Below are positions 25,192 through 34,550 of a DNA stretch of 64,000 bases, in pieces. Positions within the stretch are counted from its first letter, which is position 1. Every line of letters begins with the position of its first letter. The notes below the pieces were generated by a model. That model ran no database searches. It saw only the letters and a list, made by a program, of their open reading frames with translations, and had not been told where the DNA came from. A program made the translations under genes and the position numbers. The stretch is from an uncultured Chlorobiaceae bacterium (GTDB lineage: Bacteria > Bacteroidota > Chlorobiia > Chlorobiales > Chlorobiaceae): NCBI GenBank assembly GCA_903836465.1, contig CAILRB010000023.1, positions 1-64,000 on the forward strand, read 5' to 3'.

Positions 25192-25248
25192 CAGATTGCG
25201 ACTGAGCAAAAAAGATTTTTTTATGCCGTTATGGGAAAGGGGTAAAGT

Positions 25249-27870
25249 ATGACCACACGGTTTGTTAAACATAACCCGGCTTTTCTTGAGGAGGAGCAGC
25301 TTATAGAAAATTTTGTGGTGCGTCAGGCTGATGTTGAGCTTCTCAAAAGAATCATCAGCGACCATGTACCTGGCTCAAGCCAGCATCAGCTTCTTACTGG
25401 TGCACGAGGCAGCGGCAAAACACTGTTAGTGCATCGTCTTGCAGCAGAGATCAGGCAGCATGACGAACTGCGCAATCGTTTCTATCCTCTTATCTTTTCC
25501 GAAGAGAGTTATCAGGTCAGTTCAGCCGCTGAATTCTGGCTTGAATCGCTTTTTTGTCTTGGCAGGCAGACTGGTGATGAGCAATGGAAAAAGGCATATC
25601 TTGAACTCCGCTCTGAAATTGATGATCAACTGCTTTCCGGGCGGGCATTGCAGCTTCTGCTTGATTTTGCCGACAGCGAGGGAAAAGTGATTCTGCTCAT
25701 TGTCGAGAATCTCAATATGCTTTTTGGTGATCTGGCAAGTGCTGAGGAGGGGGAGAATATTCGCCAAACCCTCATGAATGAGCCGCGATTACTGCTTCTT
25801 GCCACGGCGACAAACCTGTTCGAAGGGATTGATCATCCCACCACTGCGATGTTTGAGATGTTCAGGATCCATGAACTCCAGCCTCTTGATGATGAGGAGT
25901 GCAATGCTTTGTGGGAGCTCAATGCCGGCGAAAAACTTCCAGGGGAACAGATCAGGCCGGTAAGGATACTGACTGGAGGCAATCCCCGCATGTTGGCTCT
26001 TTTTGCCAGATGCGGAGCAAAACGGCCATTCAGGCAGCTCCTTGATGCCCTTGTCGAGGCGGTTGATGAGCATACTGAATATTTTAAAAGTCATCTTGAC
26101 ACGATGGCGCCGATTGAGAGAAAGGTCTATCTGGCGCTTGCCGAACTCTGGAGCATTTCGTCGGTTCGGGAGATTGCTCTGGTGGCAAGGCTTGATGTCA
26201 ACAAGACCAGCGCCTATCTGAACAGGCTGCTGAACCGTGGCATTGTCGTTATCGAGAAACAGGCTAAAAGAAATAAGTTATATGGCTTGTCAGAAGGAAG
26301 TTACAGTATCTATTACCTGCTGAGAAGATATGGCAGGCTGGCCGACCGGGTCAGGGCTATTGTGACCTTTATGATCCATCTTTACGATCCGCTCTCTGCT
26401 AAACTGTTGCCGGGTGAAGAGGGAGAAGTACTTGTATCTGAGCACTCTCCTGCTGTGTATGCTGCCTTTGAAGAGGCGGTGATGAGTCTTCCGGATCGGA
26501 AACATTTTCAGCAATATCGCGATCATTTTGCCGCAGCAGTGGTCGTGGCCAGGAGTTGTCCTGCCCGGCCTGAAGCGGTAAAAAATATTCGGGTTGCCGA
26601 GAGAATGACTGTTTTGAGGAACGGAGAGGCTCGTGAAGATGACGTGGAAAACAAAGTTCTTGAAGAGGGTTTTAACCATGCTTTTGGACTGCTTGAAGCC
26701 GGTAACTATGCTGAAGCATTTCATGTGTTTGAAGCCATCATCATGGTTCACAAAAGTAGTTCAGAAGATCAGATCGCCGTACAGGTTGCGGGAGCTATGT
26801 TTGGCAAGGGGGTGGCACTTGGCAACTTGAACCGTCCTGAAGAGGCTGTCAAGACTTATGATGAATTAATTACCACGTACAAGGGTCGTTTTGAAGGGCT
26901 TCATGTGCTGCCTGTTGTCATGGCTATGTTCAGCAAAGGATGTAAACTTATTGACTTGAATCGCTCTGAAGGGGCCATAGAGGCTTATGAAGAGCTGATA
27001 GCCACCTACAAAGAGTGTTCTGAAGAGCAGATTGTCAAGCGGGTCGTCATGGCTCTTTTCGGTAAAGCGCTTCTGCTTGACGAGTTGCATCGCAAGCATG
27101 AGGCTCTTCAGCTCTATGAAGAACTTCTGGCACCTTTCAAAGAGCGGCCTGAAGGAGAGATTGCCGAACAGGTGGCAAAGTGCATGGTGCATAACGGCAT
27201 TCTTCTTGGCGATCTGCACCGTATGGACGAAGAGATTCAGCTCTATGAAGAACTTATTGCCCGCTATACAGAGCGGCCTGAAACGGGAATTCTGGAACAG
27301 GTGGTCAGTGCACGGTTCAACAAGGGAATTGCTCTTGACAGTTTGCTCCGCCTGGATGAAGCGGTTCAAACCTATGAAGAACTTATTACTATCTATACAG
27401 ATCGTCCTGAAGAGCAGATTGTTGTCAAAGTGTCGAACGCCATGCTCAACAAAGGAGTTGTCTATGGAAAACTTGACCGATATCAGGAGGCTGAAACTGC
27501 TTTTATGAAGGCCATGGAATTAAGTGCTCAAGGATTGAGAGCGCAATTAGTGTTGCTGAAATTGTTGATGAAGATGCAGGAGCGGCAAAACGAAGCACTG
27601 GAGCTTGCAGGCGAGTATGTCGCCGACGCTGATCTTGTTGAGAGTACCATCGAAGGAGCCATAGAGCAGTTTGTAAAGCTTGCGGCATTGGGGTATGCGC
27701 CGGAAGCGCTGTGCATTCTTGTTGATTCGCCTGCTGAACGACATCTTGAACCTCTTGTTGCGGCCTTGCGGTTGTACACTGGTGCAGAGGTGAGAAGTGC
27801 TGTAGAGATTCTTGAAGTGGCAAAAGATGTGGTGAAAAAAATTGAAGAGCAGCAGCGTCTTATGAATTGA
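25249..27870 (+). CDS. AAA/STAND-like ATPase with C-terminal TPR array
   Basis: The 873-residue protein starts with an Orc/STAND-like ATPase: Walker A TGARGSGKTLLVHRL (about 48-62) and a Walker B-like strand VILLIVENLNML (about 146-157), where the usual Asp is replaced by Glu. A sensor-type segment LLLLATATNLF follows, then a winged-helix-like region (SSVREIALVARLDVNKTSAYL) near 305. From about 470 to 760 come six TPR units with a 43-residue period, recognisable by EEA..TYEELI..Y at each end. The pattern of ATPase, winged helix and TPR sensor suits a ligand-sensing switch. Function and partners are unknown. It sits exactly where the second half of clpB should be, and begins 57 bp after the truncated gene with its own AAAGGGG ribosome-binding site. 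Confidence 0.75.
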   Translation: MTTRFVKHNPAFLEEEQLIENFVVRQADVELLKRIISDHVPGSSQHQLLTGARGSGKTLLVHRLAAEIRQHDELRNRFYPLIFSEESYQVSSAAEFWLESLFCLGRQTGDEQWKKAYLELRSEIDDQLLSGRALQLLLDFADSEGKVILLIVENLNMLFGDLASAEEGENIRQTLMNEPRLLLLATATNLFEGIDHPTTAMFEMFRIHELQPLDDEECNALWELNAGEKLPGEQIRPVRILTGGNPRMLALFARCGAKRPFRQLLDALVEAVDEHTEYFKSHLDTMAPIERKVYLALAELWSISSVREIALVARLDVNKTSAYLNRLLNRGIVVIEKQAKRNKLYGLSEGSYSIYYLLRRYGRLADRVRAIVTFMIHLYDPLSAKLLPGEEGEVLVSEHSPAVYAAFEEAVMSLPDRKHFQQYRDHFAAAVVVARSCPARPEAVKNIRVAERMTVLRNGEAREDDVENKVLEEGFNHAFGLLEAGNYAEAFHVFEAIIMVHKSSSEDQIAVQVAGAMFGKGVALGNLNRPEEAVKTYDELITTYKGRFEGLHVLPVVMAMFSKGCKLIDLNRSEGAIEAYEELIATYKECSEEQIVKRVVMALFGKALLLDELHRKHEALQLYEELLAPFKERPEGEIAEQVAKCMVHNGILLGDLHRMDEEIQLYEELIARYTERPETGILEQVVSARFNKGIALDSLLRLDEAVQTYEELITIYTDRPEEQIVVKVSNAMLNKGVVYGKLDRYQEAETAFMKAMELSAQGLRAQLVLLKLLMKMQERQNEALELAGEYVADADLVESTIEGAIEQFVKLAALGYAPEALCILVDSPAERHLEPLVAALRLYTGAEVRSAVEILEVAKDVVKKIEEQQRLMN

Positions 27871-27906
27871 GGGATCAAATCAAATAACGAAAACAGGTAT
27901 TGACAG

Positions 27907-28440
27907 ATGAAGATGATGAAGATAATGGCTCTTGCGTTCATGCTTGCAGGAGTTTTTTCCGTTACGGCAAGGGCTGGATGGGATCCCGCAGAAGAGGATC
28001 ATGCGAGGGCTTCGGTTGAATATTTCAGAACACATGGTCCGGCGCTTGACCGTTTTTTTGATCATGCTTATGGCTATGTTGTTTTTCCTGATGTTTTTAA
28101 AGGCGGCTTTATGCTGTTTGGAGGTGGCCATGGCAAGGGATATGTCTATGAACAGAACAGGATTGTCGGGCGTTCCTCAATTACCCAGCTCAATGTAGGG
28201 CCGCAGCTTGGGGGTCAGTCGTTTTCAGAAATTATTTTTTTTAAAGGGCGCGAAGAGCTTGACAATTTTAAAAAAGGGAATTATGAGCTGAATGCTCAGG
28301 TTGCGGCAATTATCGTCACCAAGGGAATGGCAACCAATACCGATTATTCTAATGGGGTCGCTGTTTTTGTTCTTCCGAAGGCCGGGGTTATGGCTGAAGC
28401 TACCGTTGGTGGGCAGAAGTTCTCGTATAGTCCTTACTGA
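27907..28440 (+). CDS. Exported SYLF (YSC84-like) domain protein
   Basis: The 177-residue protein begins with a signal peptide (MKMMKIMALAFMLAGVFSVTARA, likely cut before GW) and then has the SYLF pattern: HAYGYVVFPDVFKGGFMLFGGGHGKGYVY, followed by GPQLGGQSFSEIIFF and GVAVFVLPKAGVMAEATVGGQKF. SYLF domains bind lipid in eukaryotes; bacterial exported versions have no settled role. It would act in the periplasm. It lies between the AAA/TPR gene and gatB on the same strand, 39 bp before gatB. Confidence 0.85.
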   Translation: MKMMKIMALAFMLAGVFSVTARAGWDPAEEDHARASVEYFRTHGPALDRFFDHAYGYVVFPDVFKGGFMLFGGGHGKGYVYEQNRIVGRSSITQLNVGPQLGGQSFSEIIFFKGREELDNFKKGNYELNAQVAAIIVTKGMATNTDYSNGVAVFVLPKAGVMAEATVGGQKFSYSPY

Positions 28441-28479
28441 CCGAGGTGTTGCTGTTTTTCAATAACGTCAATTTTTGCA

Positions 28480-29907
28480 ATGAAGTATGAATTAGTGGTA
28501 GGCCTTGAGGTTCATTGTCAGCTTAATACGGTGAGCAAGGCTTTTTGTGGTTGTTCTGCACAGTTTGGAAAATCGGCCAATACCAATGTCTGTCCGGTCT
28601 GCCTTGCTCTTCCTGGAGCCTTGCCGGTTCTTAATCGCCAGGTGGTGGAGGATGCCGTCAAGATTGGTCTGGCAATGGGCTGCTCGATAGCTCCTCATTC
28701 GGTGCTTGCCCGGAAAAACTATTTTTATCCCGATCTGCCGAAAGGGTACCAGATTTCGCAGTTTGAAGAGCCGATATGCGGGGAGGGAACCCTCACGATT
28801 GATGCTGGAGAGGGGCCCAGAGAGATCCGCCTGATCAGAATCCATATTGAGGAGGATGCTGGCAAGTCGATTCATGATATTGGCGAGGAGACCTATATTG
28901 ATCTTAATCGGTGCGGCGTTCCGCTGCTTGAGATTGTGAGCTATCCTGATATGCGTACTCCGAAGGAGGCCTCCGCATATCTTCAGAAAGTGCGTCAGAT
29001 TGTTAAATATCTCGGTATTTCGGATGGCAACATGGAGGAAGGAAGTCTTCGTTGTGATGCCAACGTCTCCCTGCGACTCGCAGGAGCGACCGAGTATGGT
29101 ACCCGTACCGAGATCAAGAATATGAATTCGTTCAAGAATGTTGAAAAGGCCATCGAATTTGAGGCGGAGCGCCATAGAGAGATTCTGGATAACGGTGGAG
29201 TGATTATTCAGGAGACCAGACTTTGGGATGCCGACAAGGGGGAGACCCGCTCCATGCGGGGCAAGGAATTTGCCCACGATTATCGTTATTTTCCCGATCC
29301 CGATCTGGTGCCGGTGCTTGTTGATCAGGAGATGATTGACCGTATCAGGCTTGAGCTTCCTGAGTTTCCTGAAGCGCGCGCGCTTCGTTTTGCTGAAGAG
29401 TATGCCATTCCCGTCTATGATGCCGAAGTGCTTACGGTTGAGAGGGAGTTGGCTGACTATTTTGAGGTGACGGTCAGGGTTGCGGGTGATGCCAAGGCTT
29501 CCTCGAACTGGGTGATGGGGGAGGTGATGCGCACGCTGAAAGAGAAGTATCTTGATATTGCGGAGTTTTCTATTTCTCCCGAAAGGCTTGGCGGCTTGAT
29601 CCGTCTTATTGGTGAGGGACTCATCAGCAATACCATAGCCAAGCAGGTGTTTGAACGTATGTTGTCGGAGGAAGCCACTGCCAGGGAGATTGTTGAGCGA
29701 GAAGGGCTTGCACAGGTCTCAGATACCGGCGCGATTGAGACGGTTGTTCAGGAAATTCTGGATGCCAACCCTGGTCAGCTTGCCGCCTATCGTGGTGGAA
29801 AAACCAAGCTGCTGGGCTTTTTTGTGGGCCAGTGCATGAGCCGTATGAAAGGTAAGGCCAACCCACAGATGGTTAATGATGTGCTGCTGAAAAAACTTGA
29901 AGGGTGA
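28480..29907 (+). CDS. gatB: Aspartyl/glutamyl-tRNA amidotransferase subunit B
   Basis: GatB activates misacylated Glu-tRNA(Gln) or Asp-tRNA(Asn) so that GatA-derived ammonia can convert it to the amide. The 475-residue length is standard. The start [20 protein letters not shown], the zinc-site cysteines (CGC and [11 protein letters not shown]), [16 protein letters not shown] and the substrate loop RCDANVSLR are all present, followed by the helical YqeY-like tail. gatA and gatC are not in the window. It converges with xseB on the other strand, 6 bp apart. Confidence 0.97.
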   Translation: MKYELVVGLEVHCQLNTVSKAFCGCSAQFGKSANTNVCPVCLALPGALPVLNRQVVEDAVKIGLAMGCSIAPHSVLARKNYFYPDLPKGYQISQFEEPICGEGTLTIDAGEGPREIRLIRIHIEEDAGKSIHDIGEETYIDLNRCGVPLLEIVSYPDMRTPKEASAYLQKVRQIVKYLGISDGNMEEGSLRCDANVSLRLAGATEYGTRTEIKNMNSFKNVEKAIEFEAERHREILDNGGVIIQETRLWDADKGETRSMRGKEFAHDYRYFPDPDLVPVLVDQEMIDRIRLELPEFPEARALRFAEEYAIPVYDAEVLTVERELADYFEVTVRVAGDAKASSNWVMGEVMRTLKEKYLDIAEFSISPERLGGLIRLIGEGLISNTIAKQVFERMLSEEATAREIVEREGLAQVSDTGAIETVVQEILDANPGQLAAYRGGKTKLLGFFVGQCMSRMKGKANPQMVNDVLLKKLEG

Positions 29908-29913
29908 GCGTTT

Positions 29914-30183
29914 TCATGATTCGCTGTCGAACAGATCTTTGGTGCGCGGTGTTTCGGGCAAAATTTTTGCAAGTTCAGGATTGATTACCTCAATTTTTTT
30001 TCTGGCTTCCTGAAGTCGTTTTTTGCAGGTATCGGCAATGCTCAGTCCCTCTTCGTAGAGGCCGATAGAGCTTTCAAGGCCGGTGTCGGGATTTTCGATG
30101 TTGCTGGTTATCTCCTCAAGTCGCGAGATCAGCTCTTCGATTGAGGGTGTGCCAGGGGATTTAACGGAGGGTGAGGCTGCCAT
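29914..30183 (-). CDS. xseB: Exodeoxyribonuclease VII small subunit
   Basis: The 89-residue protein is the small subunit of exonuclease VII, which degrades single-stranded DNA. The helical core SIEELISRLEEITSNIENPD and LESSIGLYEEGLSIADTCKKRL matches the family closely. A slightly long, charged C terminus follows (PETPRTKDLFDSES). The large-subunit gene xseA is not in the window. It reads away from obg and converges with gatB. Confidence 0.9.
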   Translation of the reverse strand: MAASPSVKSPGTPSIEELISRLEEITSNIENPDTGLESSIGLYEEGLSIADTCKKRLQEARKKIEVINPELAKILPETPRTKDLFDSES

Positions 30184-30256
30184 AAGTTGTCAGGGTTTAC
30201 ATGATTGTTACTAAAGGTAGGTAAAGAGAAAGATTATTCAAAAGGCAGGTGGGTGA

Positions 30257-31270
30257 GTGAAGTTTGTCGATAGTGCGTCTATTTTTGTTCAGGCCGGTGA
30301 CGGCGGTAATGGCTGTGTGAGTTTTCGCAGGGAGAAGTTTGTGCCCAAAGGGGGGCCTGATGGTGGTGATGGCGGACGTGGCGGCCATGTATGGCTGAGA
30401 ACCAACCCCCAGTTGACCACCCTTCTCGATTTTAAATATAAAAAAAAGTATATAGCCGTTCGCGGTGTCCATGGGCAGGGAGCCCGGAAAACAGGCCGGG
30501 ATGGCGCTGATGTTGTTATTGATGTTCCGTGCGGCACCATTGTCAGAAATGCGGAAACTCATGAGATTATTGCGGATTTGACTGGTGAGGATCAGGAACT
30601 GTTAATTGCCAGAGGAGGCAAGGGGGGGCGCGGCAACCAGCATTTTGCCACTCCGACCCGTCAGGCGCCACGGTATGCCGAGCCAGGCCAGAAAGGTGAG
30701 GGGTTTCTGCTTGAAATGGAGCTGAAGCTTATGGCTGATGTCGGGTTGGTTGGCTTTCCCAATGCGGGCAAGTCTACCCTGATTTCGGTGATCAGCGCCG
30801 CAAAGCCTAAAATTGCCGATTATCCGTTTACGACGTTGGTGCCGAATCTCGGCATTGTGCGCTACGAGGAGTACAAATCGTTTGTGATGGCAGATATTCC
30901 TGGAATTATCGAGGGTGCGGCAGAGGGAAAAGGACTTGGTTTGCAGTTCCTGCGCCATATTGAACGGACGAAAATACTGGCCGTGCTTATTGCTGCTGAT
31001 TCGCCTGATATTGCCGAAGAATACCGTACCCTTCTCGGGGAGCTTGAAAAATTTAACAAGGGGCTGCTTGACAAGCCGCGTCTGGTGGTGGTAACAAAAA
31101 TGGATATTGCTGCTGAGGAGCTTGAGATTCCTGCTCTTGAAGAGGGTGTCAGGCTCCTTCCGATTTCAGCAGTCTCCGGGCAGGGGCTGAAGGAGCTCAA
31201 GGATGAGCTCTGGCGCGAGGTATCGGGACGTATCAGGGCGGCTGAACCTTTGGATGAGGGGCTCGCGTAA
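30257..31270 (+). CDS. obg: Obg-family GTPase (CgtA)
   Basis: Obg is a ribosome-associated GTPase needed for 50S assembly and stress signalling. The 337-residue protein has the glycine-rich Obg fold ([19 protein letters not shown], residues 1-157), G1 [10 protein letters not shown] (about 166-175), the switch TTLVPNLG, G3 [12 protein letters not shown] and G4 VTKMD. The C-terminal OCT domain of some relatives is absent. The start is a GTG with AGGTGG upstream. The stop lies 2 bp before the acetyltransferase gene, so the two are probably cotranscribed. Confidence 0.96.
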   Translation: MKFVDSASIFVQAGDGGNGCVSFRREKFVPKGGPDGGDGGRGGHVWLRTNPQLTTLLDFKYKKKYIAVRGVHGQGARKTGRDGADVVIDVPCGTIVRNAETHEIIADLTGEDQELLIARGGKGGRGNQHFATPTRQAPRYAEPGQKGEGFLLEMELKLMADVGLVGFPNAGKSTLISVISAAKPKIADYPFTTLVPNLGIVRYEEYKSFVMADIPGIIEGAAEGKGLGLQFLRHIERTKILAVLIAADSPDIAEEYRTLLGELEKFNKGLLDKPRLVVVTKMDIAAEELEIPALEEGVRLLPISAVSGQGLKELKDELWREVSGRIRAAEPLDEGLA

Positions 31271-31272
31271 CC

Positions 31273-31740
31273 ATGCAGCAGGGAGAACTTTTTGTCAGGT
31301 ATGCGCGTCTTGCTGATGCCGGGGCTATTTCTGCCATTACTGCGGAGTATGCCCGACAGGGAACTATGCTGGAGCGCACCGATGATAATATTGTTGAAAA
31401 TATTCGTAATTTTTTTGTTGCTGAATACAACGGTGAGGTTATCGGGTGTTGTGCTATTGCATTCTATACCCAGAAGCTTGCCGAGATTCGGTCATTGGCT
31501 GTTTTTAACCGTTACAAAATGAAGGGTATAGGACGGTTGCTGGTTGAAAAGGCCGAGTCAGTTTTACGTGAGGAGGGGGTCAGGGAGGTTTTTGTTCTGA
31601 CGCTCAGTCGTGAGTTTTTCAGCCGCGTCGGGTACAGTGAAATCCGGAAGGAGTATTTTCCGCAGAAAATATGGAGAGATTGTACTCATTGTCCAAAGCT
31701 CATGGCCTGCGATGAGATCGCGATGGTGAAAACTCTCTAA
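31273..31740 (+). CDS. GNAT acetyltransferase (short ArgA-like)
   Basis: This 155-residue GNAT enzyme resembles the stand-alone acetyltransferase domain of N-acetylglutamate synthase. Visible features are the start VRYARLADAGAISAI, IGCCAIAFYTQKLAEIRSLAV (strand 4), the acetyl-CoA loop YKMKGIGRLLVEKAE (about 78-92), and the C terminus REFFSRVGYSEI with IWRDCTHCPKLMACDEIAMV, a cysteine cluster common in the ArgA-like group. It could make N-acetylglutamate for arginine synthesis, but no arg genes are nearby. Confidence 0.75.
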   Translation: MQQGELFVRYARLADAGAISAITAEYARQGTMLERTDDNIVENIRNFFVAEYNGEVIGCCAIAFYTQKLAEIRSLAVFNRYKMKGIGRLLVEKAESVLREEGVREVFVLTLSREFFSRVGYSEIRKEYFPQKIWRDCTHCPKLMACDEIAMVKTL

Positions 31741-31770
31741 ACTAATTATACAAACAGGGGCCGCAAAGTC

Positions 31771-32037
31771 GTGATTGTTCAGGAAGTTATCGTTAAAAAT
31801 AAGGCAGGGCTGCATACCAGACCTGCAGCAGCAGTCGTCAAGCTGGCATCTCGTTTCAAATCGGATTTTTTTATCGAAATGCAGGGTGTCGAAATTAACG
31901 CAAAGTCAATTATCGGCGTTATGAGTCTTGCTGCTCCGAAAGGAACCCGGCTGACGCTCAAGCTGGATGGCGAGGATGCCGCAGAGGCTGCCCGCCAGTT
32001 GGTTGAGTTTTTTGAGCAGGGTTTTGGAGAACAATAG
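31771..32037 (+). CDS. HPr-family phosphocarrier protein
   Basis: The 88-residue protein has both HPr phosphorylation sites: His15 in NKAGLHTRPAAAV and Ser46 in INAKSIIGVMSL. The length and fold order are normal. The start codon is GTG. No PTS enzymes are visible here. In bacteria without sugar PTS such proteins often serve regulation through HPr kinase, which may apply. It precedes a polysaccharide cluster by 2 bp, so it could share a transcript with it. Confidence 0.92.
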   Translation: MIVQEVIVKNKAGLHTRPAAAVVKLASRFKSDFFIEMQGVEINAKSIIGVMSLAAPKGTRLTLKLDGEDAAEAARQLVEFFEQGFGEQ

Positions 32038-32039
32038 CC

Positions 32040-33155
32040 TTGCGCATTGCCTTCATATCTCCTTTTTTCCCTTTGAAGGGAGGTATAGCCCGGTTCAGCG
32101 GACTTTTGGCAGAAGCCCTTCGCGAGCAGCGGGGAGATGATGTTGTTCCTTTTGCGTTCAGGGCGCTTTTTCCGGATTTTATAGCGCAAGGTGCCGAGGC
32201 TCCTCTTCCTGAAAAGGTTCGTCTGGTGCTCTTTAATCCCTTTTCCTGGCCGGAAACCATTCAGCGTCTCAGATCACTGAAACCCGATATTCTGCTGGTC
32301 TCCTATTGGACCGGTTTTCTGGCTCCTCTCTTCTTTGTGGTGCGTCGCCTCACCCGCATTAAAATGGTGGTGCTGCTCCATAACCTCTCTTCACATGAGT
32401 CCTTTTTTTTTGAACCGTTTTTGCAGAGGCTGCTTGCAGCTTCCGCTGACGGTGTTCTTACTCTTTCTGGCGCTGTGTCGCTGGAGGTGAAGGCCTCCAT
32501 GCTGGACATTCCCCTGCTCACGCTTTATCACCCGGTTTATGAGCCTGAGGGAGAAATTCCTTCACTACTGGAGGCGCGCAGGGCGCTGAATCTTGATGCC
32601 CATGCACCAGTCTTGCTTTTTTTTGGTTATGTGCGTCACTATAAAGGCCTTGATATCATGCTTCGAGCCATGCCCGCGATTCTTCAGAGGGAGCCTGCGC
32701 TCAGGCTGGTTGTTGCCGGTCACTTTTATGAAGATGTTTCTCTTTATCGACGCCTTGTTGATCAACTTGGTATCAGCGGAAGTGTCGATCTCTCTCCGGG
32801 CTATGTTTCTGCAAAACGAAGTGCTCTCTTTTTTGCTGCGGCTGATGCCGTTGTGCTTCCTTACCGAAGCGCAACACAGTCGGGGGTGATACCGCTCGCC
32901 TATGGGTACGGTCTGCCGGTCATTGTCACTCCTGAAGGGGCTCTTCCTGAGATGGTTCGCCCCGGCGAGACAGGCTGGGTTGCCCGTGACCGTTCACCTG
33001 AAGGGTTTGCCGATGCGGTCGGGGAGTTTCTTGACAAGAGGGAGACTCTTTCTTTGATGCGTCCTGCAATCGAAGCTTTTCGCCATGAATTTTCCTGGGA
33101 GGCTTTTGCTGCGTCGGCAGGCAGTTTTCTTGAAACTATAGCGGCAGGGAGGTAA
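32040..33155 (+). CDS. Glycosyltransferase, family 4-like
   Basis: The 371-residue enzyme has the GT-B layout. The N-terminal half starts MRIAFISPFFPLKGGIARFS. The C-terminal half begins near APVLLFFGYVRHYKGLDIML (about 192) and has the donor-binding region VVLPYRSATQSGVIPLAYGYGLPVIVT. TTG 32040 is used as start because it is placed just after the HPr stop and no ATG lies near the first strand. It should transfer a sugar from a nucleotide donor during surface-polysaccharide assembly; donor and acceptor are unknown. The neighbouring transferases, flippase and methyltransferase support that role. Confidence 0.88.
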   Translation: MRIAFISPFFPLKGGIARFSGLLAEALREQRGDDVVPFAFRALFPDFIAQGAEAPLPEKVRLVLFNPFSWPETIQRLRSLKPDILLVSYWTGFLAPLFFVVRRLTRIKMVVLLHNLSSHESFFFEPFLQRLLAASADGVLTLSGAVSLEVKASMLDIPLLTLYHPVYEPEGEIPSLLEARRALNLDAHAPVLLFFGYVRHYKGLDIMLRAMPAILQREPALRLVVAGHFYEDVSLYRRLVDQLGISGSVDLSPGYVSAKRSALFFAAADAVVLPYRSATQSGVIPLAYGYGLPVIVTPEGALPEMVRPGETGWVARDRSPEGFADAVGEFLDKRETLSLMRPAIEAFRHEFSWEAFAASAGSFLETIAAGR

Positions 33156-33157
33156 CG

Positions 33158-33997
33158 ATGGAGGCGCTGACCTGCATTGTCGTTCTGAACTGGAATGGCG
33201 CAGAGGAGACGATAGCCTGCCTGGAGTCGCTCGTTCCCGTTATTATAAAGGGATACAAGCTGCTGGTTGTTGATAATGGTTCGACTGATGGTTCTCCTGA
33301 AAAAATACGGAAGGCTTTTCCTGCAGTGGAGCTGCTTTGTTTACCTGTCAACCTTGGCTACGCGCGGGGAAACAATGCCGGGTTCAGGCGTGTTCAGGAG
33401 TTACAGGCGGAGTTCGTCATTTTTTTGAATAACGACACCATTGTTGACTCCGGTTTTTCTGCTCCGCTTGTTGAAACGCTGCGTCTTCAGCCGTTGGCAG
33501 GTGTGGCGGTGCCGAAAATTTATTATTGGGATCGACCTGATCTTCTCTGGTATGCTGGCGGAGTTGTCCGGTTGTCAACCGGACTGATCTGTCATGTGGG
33601 GCTCAGGCAGAAGGATGCGCCTGAATTTGACCGTCCCGGTTCTACTGGATATGCCACTGGTTGCTGTTTTGCTATGCGATGCCGCGATTTCGAGGCGGTC
33701 GGAGGGTTTGATGAGACGTTCGCTATGTATGCGGAGGATGTTGACCTCTCTCTGCGGGTGCGAGCCCTGGGGAAGAGTATTGAGTATGTTCCCTCATCAA
33801 TGGTCTGGCACAAGGTGTCGGCCTCGCTTTCTGGCCGACCTTTCCGGAAGCTGGTAAAGAAGAGCTTTGGCGCACTTCGTCTTTTCCGCAAGCACAGGGC
33901 ATGGAGCGGCATGGTGCTTTATCTCTTGTTGCTTCCCCTCCGCCTTTCCATCAACCTCATGAAGCAACAGTTCGCAAGGAGGGTTTATGCGGAATAA
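33158..33997 (+). CDS. Glycosyltransferase, family 2 (rhamnosyltransferase-like)
   Basis: The 279-residue GT-A enzyme starts LTCIVVLNWNGAEETIACLESL, with the usual NWN motif, VVDNGSTDGSP (nucleotide binding) and FLNNDTIVD as the DxD-like metal site. It has FDETFAMYAEDVDLSLRVRALG as the catalytic ED region. The C terminus has a basic amphipathic helix. It is coupled to its neighbours: 2 bp after the family 4 enzyme and overlapping the methyltransferase by 11 bp. Confidence 0.9.
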   Translation: MEALTCIVVLNWNGAEETIACLESLVPVIIKGYKLLVVDNGSTDGSPEKIRKAFPAVELLCLPVNLGYARGNNAGFRRVQELQAEFVIFLNNDTIVDSGFSAPLVETLRLQPLAGVAVPKIYYWDRPDLLWYAGGVVRLSTGLICHVGLRQKDAPEFDRPGSTGYATGCCFAMRCRDFEAVGGFDETFAMYAEDVDLSLRVRALGKSIEYVPSSMVWHKVSASLSGRPFRKLVKKSFGALRLFRKHRAWSGMVLYLLLLPLRLSINLMKQQFARRVYAE

Positions 33998-34550
33998 ATG
34001 CAGAACGGTACTTGACGAAGCATATTTCAATGATCCGGCTCATCGGATTCGCTGGCAGAAAACGCTCAAATTTTTGCAAGGCTCGTCACCTGCTGCTTTA
34101 CGACTTTCCAGCGGACTTGACCTGGGAGAGCGCACCCCCTTTATCGCACTGCTGGAGCAGCATTTTGGCTGTCCTTTCGAGAACACGACCGTTGATCTTG
34201 ATAGTGAACCACTTGCAGGCTCTTTCGGAGTGGTGACCGCCTTTGAGGTTCTTGAGCATCTCTACAATCCACTCCATGCACTGCTTGAGGTGAGACGGCT
34301 TCTTGCGGGCGAGGATGCAAGGCTTTTTGTCTCCATGCCTCTCTGGAAACCCTCATATCTTGCAAGCCCCGACCATTTTCATGAGATGACGCGGGGTGAA
34401 GCTTTTTCACTTTTCGGCCGTGCCGGATTTGCAGTGCTGCGAAGCGCGGAGTTTCGTATCCGCCAGCCGTTGTTTTATCTTATGGGAGTGAAACCGCTGC
34501 TGCGGGCATGGTATGAAAAAGTGCAGATCTATGAACTTGCCGTCCGATAG
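33987..34550 (+). CDS. SAM-dependent methyltransferase (class I, small)
   Basis: This 187-residue protein has the later motifs of a class I methyltransferase: VVTAFEVLEHLYNPLHALLEVRRLL and ARLFVSMPLWKP, followed by HFHEMTRGEAFSLFGRAGF. Motif I is weak: the expected glycine-rich loop reads SSGLDLGERTPF. It is shorter than typical type 11/12 enzymes at the N terminus. It probably modifies a polysaccharide or its lipid carrier, judging from context. It overlaps both neighbouring genes. Confidence 0.78.
   Translation: MRNKCRTVLDEAYFNDPAHRIRWQKTLKFLQGSSPAALRLSSGLDLGERTPFIALLEQHFGCPFENTTVDLDSEPLAGSFGVVTAFEVLEHLYNPLHALLEVRRLLAGEDARLFVSMPLWKPSYLASPDHFHEMTRGEAFSLFGRAGFAVLRSAEFRIRQPLFYLMGVKPLLRAWYEKVQIYELAVR

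Noticed and set aside
25192-25248. Possible continuation of clpB in another frame
   Set aside because: I read the gap in all plus frames. It encodes nothing like the ClpB middle domain, so a simple frameshift does not explain the truncation.
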